A DNA stretch of 64,000 bases from Propionicicella superfundia DSM 22317 (GCF_000423465.1 NZ_KE384021.1:615459-679458); one strand, 5' to 3'; positions 24,083 through 33,741 are shown, counted from the first letter of the stretch. Notes: generated from the sequence alone by a model not told the origin. Numbers and translations: made by a program.

Positions 24083-25801
24083 TCAGTCGATGCTCTCGAC
24101 CACCTCGACCGGCGGGTACACGGGCCGCCACATGTTGTCGGAGATCGCCTGCACCAGATCGTCGTTCTCCGCGCCCGCGAGGCCCTCGGCGACCGCCTGG
24201 GACGCCACGGCGATGCCGACCGTGGCGGACACCCGGCGCAGATCGTTGATCGAGGGCAGCAGCGAGGCGCCCTTCCCCGACTCCCTCACGGCGCGCGCGA
24301 CGGCGTCCGCGGCGGCCACGATCATGCCGTCGGAGACCCGGCCGGCCTTGGACGTCACGACACCGAGGCCGATGCCCGGGAAGACGAGCGCGTTGTTGGC
24401 CTGGGCGATGGTGTGCGTCACTCCCGCGCGGACGACCGGGTCGAAGGGCGACCCGGTCGCGATGAGCGCCCGGCCGTCGGTCCACTCGAGGACGTCCTGC
24501 GGGGTCGCCTCGCACTTCGAGGTCGGATTCGACAGCGGCATGATGATCGGCTGATCGCAGTGCGCGGCCATGTCCTTCACGATCCGCTGCGTGAACGCGC
24601 CCGACTGCGCCGATGTCCCGATGAGCATCGTCGGCTGGACGCGGGAGACGACCTCGGCCAGGGTCGGCTGCCCCTTCGCGCTCTTCTTCCACCCCGCGAC
24701 CTCGGAGGCCGCGCGGGCATACGGCGCCTGGAAGTCGCGCATCGGCCCGCCCTCGACGATGAGGCCCTTGCTGCCGAGCGCCCAGAACCGAGCGCGGGCC
24801 TCGTCGTCAGACAGCCCCTCGGAGACCAGGAGCTGCACCAGCAGATCGGCGATCCCGACCCCGGCGGTGCCGGCGCCGTGGATCACGATGCGCTGATCGG
24901 CCAACGTCGTCCCGGTGCGGCGGACGGCGGTCAGCGCGGCGGCGGCGACCACGGCCGCCGTGCCCTGGATGTCGTCGTTGAAGGTGCACAGCTCGTCGCG
25001 GTACCGGTCGAGGATGCGGTGCGCGTTGGCCGCGCCGAAGTCCTCCCAGTGGATCATCGCCGACGGGAACAGGCGGTGGGCGGTCTGTGTGAACGCGTCG
25101 ATGAAGTCGTCGTAGCGCTGCCCGCGGACGCGCGAGTGGCGCACGCCCATGTACGCGTCGTCGCTGAGCAGTTGGAGGTTGTCGGTCCCGGTGTCGAGGC
25201 CGACAGGCAGGACGCGGTTGGGGTGGATGCCGGCCGCCGCGGTATAGACGGCGAGCTTGCCCACGGTGATGACGATGCCGCTCATGCCCTGGTCGCCGAT
25301 GCCGAGGATGCCCTCGGAGTCCGTCACGACGATGAGATCGACATCGTCGGAGCCGAGCCCGTAGTTGCGCAGCGACTCCTCGATCACCTCGGGGTGGTCG
25401 ATGTCGAGGTACACGCCTCGCGGTCGTGCGTACCAGTGGCTGTACTCCTCGATCGCCTGGCCGATCGTGGGCGTGTACACGATCGGCATCATCTCCTCGA
25501 TGTGCTCGCTGAGCAGGCTGTAGAAGAGGATCTCGTTGCGGTCCTGGAGGGTGGACAGGAACAGGTACTTGGCGAGGTTGGTGGGCTGCTGCCGGAACTG
25601 CCCGTAGAGGCGCTTCATCTGCGCGTGGATCGTCAGCAGCGCCGGCGGCAGCAGTCCCCGGAGCCCGAGCGCCCCGCGCTCCTCGATCGTGAACGTGGTA
25701 CCGAAGTTCGTCATGGGGTTGACGAGGACGTCCCTGCCGCGCGCTGCGATGCGCACGTGCTCGACGCCGTCGACATGGCTGTACTCGAACTGCCCGGGCA
25801 T
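24083..25801 (-). CDS. NAD-dependent malic enzyme (large form)
   Basis: Oxidative decarboxylation of malate to pyruvate, 572 residues, cytosolic. Conserved blocks: MPIVYTPTIGQA, VVTDSEGILGIGDQG, the metal-binding FNDDIQGTA, the nucleotide fold IHGAGTAGVGIADL and LSNPTSKCEATP. Length matches the SfcA/MaeA group rather than the short form. ATG 25801 follows GAGGGGA. Monocistronic and convergent with the peptidase gene. Confidence 0.93.
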   Translation of the reverse strand: MPGQFEYSHVDGVEHVRIAARGRDVLVNPMTNFGTTFTIEERGALGLRGLLPPALLTIHAQMKRLYGQFRQQPTNLAKYLFLSTLQDRNEILFYSLLSEHIEEMMPIVYTPTIGQAIEEYSHWYARPRGVYLDIDHPEVIEESLRNYGLGSDDVDLIVVTDSEGILGIGDQGMSGIVITVGKLAVYTAAAGIHPNRVLPVGLDTGTDNLQLLSDDAYMGVRHSRVRGQRYDDFIDAFTQTAHRLFPSAMIHWEDFGAANAHRILDRYRDELCTFNDDIQGTAAVVAAAALTAVRRTGTTLADQRIVIHGAGTAGVGIADLLVQLLVSEGLSDDEARARFWALGSKGLIVEGGPMRDFQAPYARAASEVAGWKKSAKGQPTLAEVVSRVQPTMLIGTSAQSGAFTQRIVKDMAAHCDQPIIMPLSNPTSKCEATPQDVLEWTDGRALIATGSPFDPVVRAGVTHTIAQANNALVFPGIGLGVVTSKAGRVSDGMIVAAADAVARAVRESGKGASLLPSINDLRRVSATVGIAVASQAVAEGLAGAENDDLVQAISDNMWRPVYPPVEVVESID

Positions 25802-26020
25802 GACCGTAGTTCCCCTCGTCGATCGGTGTGTCTCTTGCCACGCTACCGTTGCGGCGCCTTCGGGCGGCGCAGTCCGCAGAACCGCAAGCGGGGATCCGCG
25901 ACCGCTGCGACGGCGTAGGATCACCGGCCCGGCACACCGGGCGCCCGCGTAAACTGCGCCGAAGCGGCGGGGTGCCCGGCTCGGGCCGCCGCCCGCCGGA
26001 GGAAGCGGGGTGAGGCAGGA

Positions 26021-26818
26021 GTGGCGAACGTCCGCGATGACGAGACGGCGCCCGCCGGCCGAGGCGCGACCACCGAACCCGCCGGCACGTCGCCGGACCT
26101 GCTCCGGTTGCGGGGTGTCGACGTGACGCTCGGCGGTACCGATGTCCTGTCCGGCCTGTCGCTGTCGGTCGGTGCGGGAGAGTTCGTGTCGGTCATCGGC
26201 CCGTCCGGCTGCGGCAAGTCGACGCTGCTGCGCGTCGCCGCCGGTCTGACCGCACCCACGTCGGGGTCTGTCGAACGGGCCACGGACAACATCGGGTTCG
26301 TCTTCCAGGATCCGACGCTCATGCCGTGGCGAACGGTCGCCCGGAACGTCCGGCTGCTCGGAGAGCTCGCGGGCACGGAGCGGAAGCGGTTGCGGGCCGA
26401 GGCCGCGCAGGCGATCGAGACCGTCGGGCTGGCGGAGTTCGCCGATCGGCTTCCCCGGGAGCTGTCGGGCGGGATGCGGATGCGGGCCAGTCTCGCGCGG
26501 TCGCTGGTGCTGCGACCCGACCTGTTCCTGTTCGACGAGCCGTTCGGCGCACTCGACGAGATCACGCGCGAGCAGCTCAACCTCGTCCTCATGGGGCTCT
26601 TCCGCGCCCGGTCGTTCGGCGGGCTGTTCGTCACCCACTCGGTGGAGGAGGCGGTGTTCCTGTCGACGCGGGTCGTCGTGTTGTCGCCTCGTCCCGGCCG
26701 GCTGCTCGCCGACATCCCGGTGACATTCGGCTTTCCACGGGCGCTGGATCTGCGGTACACGCCCGCGTTCGCCGCGTTGGCGGGTCGCGTGGCGGGACTG
26801 CTGGAGGGTGCGCTGTGA
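26021..26818 (+). CDS. ABC transporter ATPase (SsuB/TauB/ThiZ type)
   Basis: Energy subunit of a small-molecule importer, 265 residues. Walker A GPSGCGKST (60-68), Q-loop VFQDPTLMPWRT, signature LSGGMRMR, Walker B LFLFDEP and the His-switch THS are all intact. GTG 26021 follows GGCAGGA. It overlaps the permease gene by GTGA and starts the three-gene operon. Substrate cannot be read from the ATPase; no thiamine riboswitch is visible upstream. Confidence 0.93.
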   Translation: MANVRDDETAPAGRGATTEPAGTSPDLLRLRGVDVTLGGTDVLSGLSLSVGAGEFVSVIGPSGCGKSTLLRVAAGLTAPTSGSVERATDNIGFVFQDPTLMPWRTVARNVRLLGELAGTERKRLRAEAAQAIETVGLAEFADRLPRELSGGMRMRASLARSLVLRPDLFLFDEPFGALDEITREQLNLVLMGLFRARSFGGLFVTHSVEEAVFLSTRVVVLSPRPGRLLADIPVTFGFPRALDLRYTPAFAALAGRVAGLLEGAL

Positions 26819-27630
26819 GGGCCTCCGACCCCTCGCCCGGACGCCGCGGGCACGGCTGGGTGGTGCGCGTCGGGGGGCCGCTGGTCGTCTTCGTCCTGAT
26901 CACGGCCGGCTGGTACGCGCTGAGCTACCTCGTCCTCGCCCCCGACCAGCGGTTCCTGCTGCCGCCCCCGCACGAGGTTCTCGCCGCGGGCGTGAGCGAG
27001 CCGGTGCGGGGCGAGTTGCTGGCGGCGTCCTGGGTCACCACCCGGACGGCCCTCATCGGGCTCGGTGTCGCTTTCGCGATCGGGGCGTTGCTGGCCGTCG
27101 CGATGGCCCGCGCGCAGTGGGTGGAACGCGCCCTGTACCCGTACGTGATCCTCTTGCAGACCGTTCCGATCCTGGCGATCGTGCCGGTGATCGGCTTCTG
27201 GTTCGGCTATGAACTCGGCGCCCGGGTCATCGTCTGCGTGATCGTGGCGCTCTTCCCCCTCATCATCAATCCGCTCCACGGGCTGCGGGGCGTCGACCGG
27301 CGGCTGCACGACCTGTTCGACCTGGCGGGCGCGTCGCGCTGGGCGCGGTTGTGGAAGCTGCAGGTGCCCAACGCGCTTCCGCATGTCTTCGTCGGGCTGC
27401 AGAGCGCGGCGGGGCTGTCGGTCGTCGGCGCGATCGTCGGTGACTACTACTTCGGGCGGGGCGAGATCGGCCTCGGTCTGCTGCTGGCCCGCTACAGCTC
27501 CCGGTTGCAGTCCGCGGCGATGCTGGCCGCGGTGCTCGCCGCCTGTCTCATCGGCCTCGTGGCGTTCTGGGTGTTCGGCGCGCTCGGCCGCCGGATCGTG
27601 GGCCGCTGGTCGGAGGCCTGGGGCGCGTAG
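26815..27630 (+). CDS. ABC transporter permease (nitrate/sulfonate/pyrimidine class)
   Basis: 271 residues with about six membrane segments. The EAA-type coupling loop is present (LFDLAGASRWARLWKLQVPNALP-like, split about residues 165-190). Closest in pattern to SsuC/TauC/ThiX permeases. The GTG start shares a GTGA overlap with the ATPase stop. Confidence 0.9.
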   Translation: MRASDPSPGRRGHGWVVRVGGPLVVFVLITAGWYALSYLVLAPDQRFLLPPPHEVLAAGVSEPVRGELLAASWVTTRTALIGLGVAFAIGALLAVAMARAQWVERALYPYVILLQTVPILAIVPVIGFWFGYELGARVIVCVIVALFPLIINPLHGLRGVDRRLHDLFDLAGASRWARLWKLQVPNALPHVFVGLQSAAGLSVVGAIVGDYYFGRGEIGLGLLLARYSSRLQSAAMLAAVLAACLIGLVAFWVFGALGRRIVGRWSEAWGA

Positions 27631-27698
27631 ACTTCGCCTCCGACGCGGCGGAACCCCGCGCGTCGCGATCCGTCCTCACCGCCGCACAGGAGAGACTC

Positions 27699-28841
27699 AT
27701 GATTCAGCGCGTCCGCCGATGGGCCGCGGCGATCGTCGCGCTCGCCGCGTGCGCCGGGTCGCTGACCGCGTGCACCTCCGCCGCCGCGCCGACGGCCACT
27801 TCGGGCGCGGGACCCCTCGCCGGCGTCTGCCCCGCGACGGTGGTGATCCAGACCGACTGGGAACCCGAGGCCGAGCACGGCCCGCTCTACAACCTGCTCG
27901 GGGACGACTACACCATCGACACGGAGAAGAAGGCCGTGAGCGGCCCTCTTCTGGACGGGTCCACCGAGACGGGCGTCGACGTCGAGATCCGCATCGGCGG
28001 ATCGCCGGTCGGGTACCAGTCCGCCCAGGCGCTGCTATACGGGGACAAGGACATCCTGCTCGCCTATGGCCGGGTCACCGAGTACCTGGCCGCGCAGGCC
28101 GACCTGCCCGTCACGGCGGTGATGTCGGGGTTGGAGAAGAGCCCCTACGCGATCTACTGGGATCCGCAGACCTACCCCGACGTCCACACGATCGGCGACC
28201 TGGCCGAGCACGATGTCACCGTTCTCGCCGGCGCCACCGAGGACGTCTGGATGTCCTACCTCACCGGGGAGGGCATCCTCGATGCGAGCCAGCTCGACCG
28301 GAGCGACGCGCCCCGCCCTGCGACCTTCGTCGCGGCCAAGGGAAAGGTGGCCGAAGCGGGCTACATCACCGCCGAGCCGTACACCTACGAGCACGAGGTG
28401 CCGGAGTGGGGACGTCCGCTCACGGGTCAGCTCATCCACGACACCGGCTATCCCGAGTACTTCCAGGCGCTGATCGTCCGCGAGGACGACGTCGCGGCCC
28501 GGGCCGCGTGCCTGGAGAGGCTGGTGCCCGTCCTGCAGCGGGCGCAGATCGCCTACGCCAAGGACCCGGCTCGTGCCAACGCGCTCATCGTGAGCCTCGT
28601 GGACGCGTACGACACCGGCTGGGTGTACTCCGCGGGCGCCGCCGCCTACTCACATGATCAGCAGGTCGCGCGAGGCCTTCTCGCCGACGGCGCCGATGGT
28701 GTCATGGGCTCGTTCGAGACCGCGAGAGTCCAGCGGCTCATCGACATCGTCGCGCGATATCACTCCGCCGACGTGGCGCGGTACGGACCCGACGACCTCG
28801 TGACCAACCGATTCCTGGACACGTCCCTGCACCTGGGGTGA
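27699..28841 (+). CDS. ABC transporter substrate-binding lipoprotein
   Basis: 380 residues. Signal peptide with lipobox LTAC at about residue 22-25, so it is lipid-anchored outside. The mature part has the NMT1/SsuA-like feature of a substrate pocket near the start (VVIQTDWEPEAEHG), and later ATEDVWMSYL and AEPYTYEHEVPEWG. ATG 27699 follows CAGGAGA. Same operon as the two genes before it. Ligand unknown; a pyrimidine precursor or taurine-like compound is possible. Confidence 0.85.
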   Translation: MIQRVRRWAAAIVALAACAGSLTACTSAAAPTATSGAGPLAGVCPATVVIQTDWEPEAEHGPLYNLLGDDYTIDTEKKAVSGPLLDGSTETGVDVEIRIGGSPVGYQSAQALLYGDKDILLAYGRVTEYLAAQADLPVTAVMSGLEKSPYAIYWDPQTYPDVHTIGDLAEHDVTVLAGATEDVWMSYLTGEGILDASQLDRSDAPRPATFVAAKGKVAEAGYITAEPYTYEHEVPEWGRPLTGQLIHDTGYPEYFQALIVREDDVAARAACLERLVPVLQRAQIAYAKDPARANALIVSLVDAYDTGWVYSAGAAAYSHDQQVARGLLADGADGVMGSFETARVQRLIDIVARYHSADVARYGPDDLVTNRFLDTSLHLG

Positions 28842-28845
28842 TCCG

Positions 28846-29679
28846 TCACGAGTCGGTCCCGCCCGGGAACCGCCCGTCGAGGACAGCGGCGAGGACCGAC
28901 GCGACGCCGTCCTCGTCGTTGGACGGCGCGACGTGGTCGGCGAGGGCGAGCGCCCGGGGGTGCGCGTTGGCGACGGCGACGGCCGACCCCGCCCACTCCA
29001 GCATCTCGAGGTCGTTGAGCCAGTCGCCGATCGCGAGCACCTGTGACCGCTCGATCCCCAGGGCGTCGCAGAGGCGGGCGAGGCCGGTCCCCTTGTTGAC
29101 CCCCTCGGCCTGGATCTCGAGGAACGGGGCTCCACCGTCGCACACCGCGACCCCCGGCACCTCGAACGAGGCCGCGAGCTCGTACAGCGCCTGGATGGTC
29201 CAGCCCGGCGCCCGGGCCAGGATCTTGAGCGTCGGGAGGGCGAGGAGCTCCTCGATCGTCTCCTCGGGCAGCCCGGGGGTCGGCGGCTCACCGTCCGCGG
29301 GCCCCGCCAGGTCGGTGTAGCCGTGCTCGCCGACGACCTGCCGGCTGAGCTCGCGCGCGACGGCGATGCGCAGGGACGGGACCTGCTCCTTGAGCCGGGC
29401 GATGATCATCCGGGCCGCATCGGCCCTCATCTCGATGCTGTGCCGCACGGTCAGGTCGGGGACGTCGATGCCCAGCGCGCCGTTGGCCGCCAGCACGGTC
29501 CCGGCGAAGCCCAGCCGTGCCAGCGGCTCGGCGAGGTTGCTGAGCTGGCGCCCGCTCGCCGGCACGAACAGGATGCCCGCGTCGGCGACGTCCCTGATGA
29601 GCCGGTGCGTGCGTTCGCTGACGGTCTTGTCGCTGCGCAGCAGCGTGCCGTCGAAATCGCTGGCGATGAGTCGGATCAC
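28846..29679 (-). CDS. HAD-superfamily phosphatase, Cof/IIB type
   Basis: 277 residues, cytosolic. Nucleophile motif I ASDFDGTLL near the N-terminus, motif II PASGR, Lys of motif III near VNKGTGL, and motif IV GDWLNDLEML (normally GDxxND). The type IIB cap lies between. GTG 29679 is chosen because AAGGAGG precedes it; a longer in-frame start lacks a ribosome site. Sugar-phosphate phosphatase of unknown preference. Confidence 0.88.
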   Translation of the reverse strand: MIRLIASDFDGTLLRSDKTVSERTHRLIRDVADAGILFVPASGRQLSNLAEPLARLGFAGTVLAANGALGIDVPDLTVRHSIEMRADAARMIIARLKEQVPSLRIAVARELSRQVVGEHGYTDLAGPADGEPPTPGLPEETIEELLALPTLKILARAPGWTIQALYELAASFEVPGVAVCDGGAPFLEIQAEGVNKGTGLARLCDALGIERSQVLAIGDWLNDLEMLEWAGSAVAVANAHPRALALADHVAPSNDEDGVASVLAAVLDGRFPGGTDS

Positions 29680-29773
29680 GTGCGGAGACCTCCTTGCCTC
29701 GGCGCAGGCCCCCGCCCGCGGCTCAGCCGATGCTGTCATGCCCGCGGCCTCGGGAGGGGCGCCGCGCCCAGGA

Positions 29774-29837
29774 CCAGCATGTGGTGAGAGCGGGGGAGGA
29801 TCACCATGTGCTGGCAAGCGTCACGGACCACCACATG
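29774..29837. repeat. Inverted repeats between two HAD genes
   Basis: CCAGCATGTGGTGA (29774-29787) and TCACCATGTGCTGG (29801-29814) match as an inverted repeat at 12 of 14 positions. A third related core, CACCACATG, is at 29829-29837. No U-run follows on either strand, so an operator cluster is as likely as a terminator. Confidence 0.45.
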
Positions 29838-29899
29838 GCGGGCTCCTGCCGGACGCTGTCTGCGCGTCGGCCGGAGCCGCTGCCGAGCGATCCGCCTCG

Positions 29900-30688
29900 C
29901 TAGGCGCGCGCCGCGCCGGTCCTCGTGCGCAGCATGGCCTCCAGCGTCGCGAGGGTCACGACGCCGTCGGGGACGAGGGCGCGGGGGTCGCTGAGGACCC
30001 GCGCGGGGCTGCCGGGCTCGCCCAGGTCTTCGAGGACGGCGGCGGCACCGGTGAAGTCCTCGTCGGCCGTGAAGGCCGAGACCGTGACCAGTGTCTCCAG
30101 GCCGGCGGCCACGGCGGACTCGACGCCGTTGGCGCTGTCTTCCAGGACGACCGCCTCGTCGGTCGTCGCACCGACCTTGTCGAGGGCGTAGAGGTAGATG
30201 TCGGGTGCCGGCTTCTTGTGCGTGACGATGTCGCCCGCGTACACGGGGATCTCGGCGGCGAGGTCCCCGACCGCCGCCGCCAGGTTGGCGCGCACCGCCG
30301 GCTCTGCCGAGGTGGACGCGACCGCGACCCGCCAGCCACCGGCCAGCGCCTCGGCGGCGAGCCGGGCGATGCCGGTGCGCCCGGGCAGGGCGCCCGACTC
30401 GACGAGGTCGGTGTAATAGGCCGTCTTCCACTTGTGCCAGGCGGCGAGCATCTCGTTCTGGCCCGCGAGGTCGGCGGGAAGGCTGTGCGTGGCGACGAAC
30501 TCCGGCGTGAGGAGCGTCCTCATCCGCTCCTTGCCGCCGGTGATCTTCAGCAGCCGGGCGTAGGTCGCCTCGTCCCAGCGCACGGGCAGGCCGAGGTGGG
30601 CGAACAACGCGTTGAATGCGGGCAGATGGCCGGCCCTCTCCGTATCGACGAGCACGCCGTCGCAGTCGAGGATCAATGCACGCGTCAT
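29900..30688 (-). CDS. HAD-superfamily hydrolase, CbbY/beta-phosphoglucomutase-like
   Basis: 262 residues. Nucleophile region ILDCDGVLVDTE (Asp8, Asp10), small helical cap, ASTSAE motif II, KKPAPD motif III and EDSANGVESA motif IV. The pattern KPAPDIYLYAL is typical of CbbY-like phosphatases. ATG 30688 follows AAGGAGT. Divergent from the aldolase/SDR fusion and shares its promoter region, so a role on the same sugar-phosphate pathway is plausible. Confidence 0.88.
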   Translation of the reverse strand: MTRALILDCDGVLVDTERAGHLPAFNALFAHLGLPVRWDEATYARLLKITGGKERMRTLLTPEFVATHSLPADLAGQNEMLAAWHKWKTAYYTDLVESGALPGRTGIARLAAEALAGGWRVAVASTSAEPAVRANLAAAVGDLAAEIPVYAGDIVTHKKPAPDIYLYALDKVGATTDEAVVLEDSANGVESAVAAGLETLVTVSAFTADEDFTGAAAVLEDLGEPGSPARVLSDPRALVPDGVVTLATLEAMLRTRTGAARA

Positions 30689-30782
30689 GTGCGGACTCCT
30701 TGGCTCGGGGGAGCGTGCCGCCCTCCGGGAAGGCGACGGTGACTCCCTGTGTTCTTCCAGGCTAGCCGAAGTTGGCTGTACG

Positions 30783-30792
30783 TGTATATACA
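30783..30792. promoter_or_regulatory. HutC-type GntR operator
   Basis: TGTATATACA is a perfect 10-base palindrome and contains GTATATAC, which fits the HutC-subfamily consensus GTnTAnAC. It lies between the divergent HAD gene and the aldolase/SDR gene. No GntR gene is in the window, so the regulator must be encoded elsewhere. Confidence 0.5.
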
Positions 30793-30912
30793 AGTTTGCT
30801 GAGAAGTCCCTGAGCCCCGTTCGGGGTGCTCCGGTGAGCGGACTCCGCGCTCTCACGGTGCGGTGTCGCCGTGAGCGGCAGGATGGGGGGGCGACCCACG
30901 AAGGAGTGTGAC

Positions 30913-32871
30913 ATGTCACGATGGAACGCGGCCGAGGCGGCCGCGCTGACCGATCCGGTGGAGCAGCTCGCGTACGTCTCGCGACTGCTGGGCTCCGACC
31001 CCGACCTCGTCCTGCACGGCGGCGGCAACACATCGGTGAAGAGCACCGTCACCGACATCACCGGCGCGATCGTGGACACGCTCCTCGTGAAGGGCTCCGG
31101 GTACGATCTCGCGACGATCCCGCCGAAGGGATTCGCACCGCTGCGGCTCGCCCGCCTGCGCGAGCTGCTCGACGTGGCGCGGCTCGACGACACACGGATG
31201 ATGAGCGAGTTGCGCTGTGCCCTCCTGGACGGGGGCGCGCCGGACCCGTCGGTCGAGGCATTGCTGCACGCGGCGCTGCCGCAGCCGTGGGTGCTGCACA
31301 CCCACGCCGACGCGATCGTCACGCTGACACACGTCCCCGACGAGGGCCTGGTGTCCCGCGTGCTCGGGCCGGACGTCCTCGTCGTGCCCTACATCATGCC
31401 CGGATTCGACCTGGCCCGGCTGGCCTCGCGCCTGTGGGCCGAGCAGGCGAGCGGCACGACGGTCGGACTCGTCCTGCGCGGGCACGGGCTGTTCACGGTC
31501 GGTGCGACCGCCGAGGAGGCGTACACGCGGCACCTGGCCCTCGTCGACAGGGCCGCGGCTCACCTCGCCGCGGCGGTCGGACCGGCACCGACGCCCGGAG
31601 CGCTGCCCGGTGTGCCGGGCGTCGAGCTCGCCGCCCTGCGGCGCTCGTTGTCCGAAGCGGCCGGGGCTCCGCTCGTGATGTCGCGGCACGTCGACGTCGC
31701 GACGGCGGCGTTCGTCGCGCGCGACGATCTCGCGACCGTCACCCAGCAGGGGCCGGCCACTCCCGAGCACTCGATCCGGACCAAGCGCGTCCCCCTCGTC
31801 GGGACGGACGTCGCGGCGTATGTGGCGGCCTACGAGGCCTACGTCGCCGAGAACGAGGCGCGGCGGGGGAGCCCCGTCACGCGCCTCGACCCCGCCCCGC
31901 GCGTTGTCCTCGACCCGCGGCTGGGCATGCTCACCGCGGGGCGGACGGTGAAGGACGCCGACATCGCGCGGGACGTGTATCGCCACACGATGCGGGTGAT
32001 CACCGCGGCGACCGCCTGCGGCGGCTATGTCGCGCCGACCGCCGAGGAGATCTTCGACGTCGAGTACTGGGATCTCGAACAGGCGAAGCTGCGCAGGGCG
32101 GGCACGCCCGCCCGCTTCACCGGCTACGTCGTGCTCGTCACAGGCGCATCGACGGGCATCGGGCGGGCCTGCGCCCGCGCGTTCCTCGCGCAAGGCGCGG
32201 CCGTGGTCGGCACCGGACGACACGAGAACGTCCAGGAGGTGTCCGACAGCCCGGCCTACCTGGGGCTCGTCGCCGACGTGCGCGACGCCGACGCCATGCA
32301 GGAGGTGCTGCAGCGCACGGCCGAGCGGTTCGGCGGCATCGACATCCTGGTCGCCAACGCCGGCGTCTACTCGCCACCGGCGCCGATCGCCGCCCTCGAC
32401 GACGACGTGTGGCGCAACGTCCTGGGCACGAACCTGGACGCCGTCGCGCGCCTGTTCCGGGACATCCATCCCTACCTGGCGGCGTCCCCGGTCGGCGGGC
32501 GGGTGGTCGTCGTCTCGTCGAAGAACGTGGCCGCACCGGGCCCGGGCGTCGCACCCTACTCGGCCTCGAAGGCGGCGGTCACCCAGTTGGCCCGCGTCGC
32601 GGCGCTCGAATGGGCCCCCGAGGGGATCCGGGTGAACCTCGTGACCCCGGATGCGGTGTTCGACACCGCGCTGTGGAACGAGGATCTGATCGCCAGCCGG
32701 GCGCGCAAATACGGGTTGAGCGTCGAGGACTACAAGCTGCGCAATCTTCTGCGCACCGAGATCACCAGCGATCTCTGCGCGGCCGCGGTCCTCCACCTCG
32801 CCTCCGACGACTTCTCCGCGACGACGGGCGCGCAGGTGCCGATCGACGGCGGCAACGACCGGGTGATCTGA
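30913..32871 (+). CDS. Bifunctional class II aldolase / short-chain dehydrogenase
   Basis: 652 residues with two fused enzymes. Residues ~1-410: class II aldolase with LHGGGNTSVK, the metal-binding pair in LHTHAD and a third His in LRGHGLFTVG. Residues ~415-652: SDR with TGASTGIGRA, NAG and the catalytic YSASK (VAPYSASKAAVTQL). The arrangement matches rhamnulose-1-phosphate aldolase/dehydrogenase proteins. ATG 30913 follows AAGGAGTG. The neighbours deal with four-carbon acid sugars, so the substrate may be a different ketose or acid. Ends three bases from the convergent gene. Confidence 0.88.
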   Translation: MSRWNAAEAAALTDPVEQLAYVSRLLGSDPDLVLHGGGNTSVKSTVTDITGAIVDTLLVKGSGYDLATIPPKGFAPLRLARLRELLDVARLDDTRMMSELRCALLDGGAPDPSVEALLHAALPQPWVLHTHADAIVTLTHVPDEGLVSRVLGPDVLVVPYIMPGFDLARLASRLWAEQASGTTVGLVLRGHGLFTVGATAEEAYTRHLALVDRAAAHLAAAVGPAPTPGALPGVPGVELAALRRSLSEAAGAPLVMSRHVDVATAAFVARDDLATVTQQGPATPEHSIRTKRVPLVGTDVAAYVAAYEAYVAENEARRGSPVTRLDPAPRVVLDPRLGMLTAGRTVKDADIARDVYRHTMRVITAATACGGYVAPTAEEIFDVEYWDLEQAKLRRAGTPARFTGYVVLVTGASTGIGRACARAFLAQGAAVVGTGRHENVQEVSDSPAYLGLVADVRDADAMQEVLQRTAERFGGIDILVANAGVYSPPAPIAALDDDVWRNVLGTNLDAVARLFRDIHPYLAASPVGGRVVVVSSKNVAAPGPGVAPYSASKAAVTQLARVAALEWAPEGIRVNLVTPDAVFDTALWNEDLIASRARKYGLSVEDYKLRNLLRTEITSDLCAAAVLHLASDDFSATTGAQVPIDGGNDRVI

Positions 32872-32874
32872 GGG

Positions 32875-33735
32875 TCAGCGCGCCCCTGCGGACGCGTCGC
32901 CGGGGACCTCCTCGTAGCGGGAGAACGCGGTCGCCTTCGCGACGAGGTCGGGTTCGGGGCGGACGCCCGTGTAGAGCACGAACTGCTCCAGCGCCTGCAG
33001 GCTCATCACCTCGGCGCCCGTGATGGTGGGCGTGCCGAGTTCCTCGGCGCGCCGGACGAGGACCGTCCGGGCCGGACGGGGGACGACGTCGAAGACCACC
33101 TCGGCGGCGGCGACGACCTTCTCGGGCGCGGCGAGCACACCGACGTCGGCCCCCTCCATGCCGAGCGGGGTGCAGTTCACGAGCAGTGACGGACGCAGAT
33201 CTGCGAACTCCGCCTGCCACGAGAAGCCGTACCGCTCGGCGAGCTGGGTGCCGGTCGCCTCGTTGCGGGCGACCACGGTGACGTCGGTGAAGCCCGAGTC
33301 CCGCAGCGCGGCCACGGTCGCCTTCGCCATGCCACCCGATCCGAGCACGGCGGTCGAGCGGGGCGTCACGCCGTGATCGCGCAGCAGCGACACGATCGCG
33401 AGATAGTCGGTGTTGTACGCCCGGAGACGGCCGTCGGTGTTCACGATCGTGTTGACGGACTCGATCGCCGCCGCCGACGGGTCCATCTCGTCGACGAGCA
33501 GGATCACGGCGGACTTCCACGGCATGGACACCGCGCACCCGCGGATACCCAGCGCCCGGACCCCGCCGATGGCGGCGACGATGTCGGTCGTGGTGAAGGC
33601 CTTGTACACGTAGTCGAGCCCGAGGGCGTCGTACAGGTAGTTGTGGAATCTGGTGCCGGTGTTTCCGGGGCGTCCGGCCAGGGAGATGCACAGCCTGGTG
33701 TCCTTGGTGAGGCCGTCGGTGATGGTCCGTCGCAT
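32875..33735 (-). CDS. Shikimate-dehydrogenase-like oxidoreductase
   Basis: 286 residues. The N-terminal substrate domain keeps LAGRPGN...FHNYLYDALGLDYVYK and GCAVSMPWK; Lys in that segment is the usual catalytic base. NAD(P) fold GSGGMAKA at about 152. Motif VNCTPLGM replaces the usual VNATPxGM. Such divergent AroE homologs often act outside aromatic synthesis, and the gene lies in a sugar-acid cluster, so I do not assign aroE. Leaderless start. Confidence 0.8.
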   Translation of the reverse strand: MRRTITDGLTKDTRLCISLAGRPGNTGTRFHNYLYDALGLDYVYKAFTTTDIVAAIGGVRALGIRGCAVSMPWKSAVILLVDEMDPSAAAIESVNTIVNTDGRLRAYNTDYLAIVSLLRDHGVTPRSTAVLGSGGMAKATVAALRDSGFTDVTVVARNEATGTQLAERYGFSWQAEFADLRPSLLVNCTPLGMEGADVGVLAAPEKVVAAAEVVFDVVPRPARTVLVRRAEELGTPTITGAEVMSLQALEQFVLYTGVRPEPDLVAKATAFSRYEEVPGDASAGAR

Positions 33736-33741
33736 GCGGCC

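Noticed and set aside
25802-26020. Possible thiamine (TPP) riboswitch before the ABC importer, from a GGGGTGCCCGG segment
   Set aside because: The CTGAGA element and the 3' half of the consensus are absent, and the segment is just a GC hairpin.
25802-26638. Upstream extension of the malic enzyme frame to 26638
   Set aside because: It crosses the oppositely oriented ABC ATPase gene and adds low-complexity sequence. ATG 25801 has a good ribosome site.
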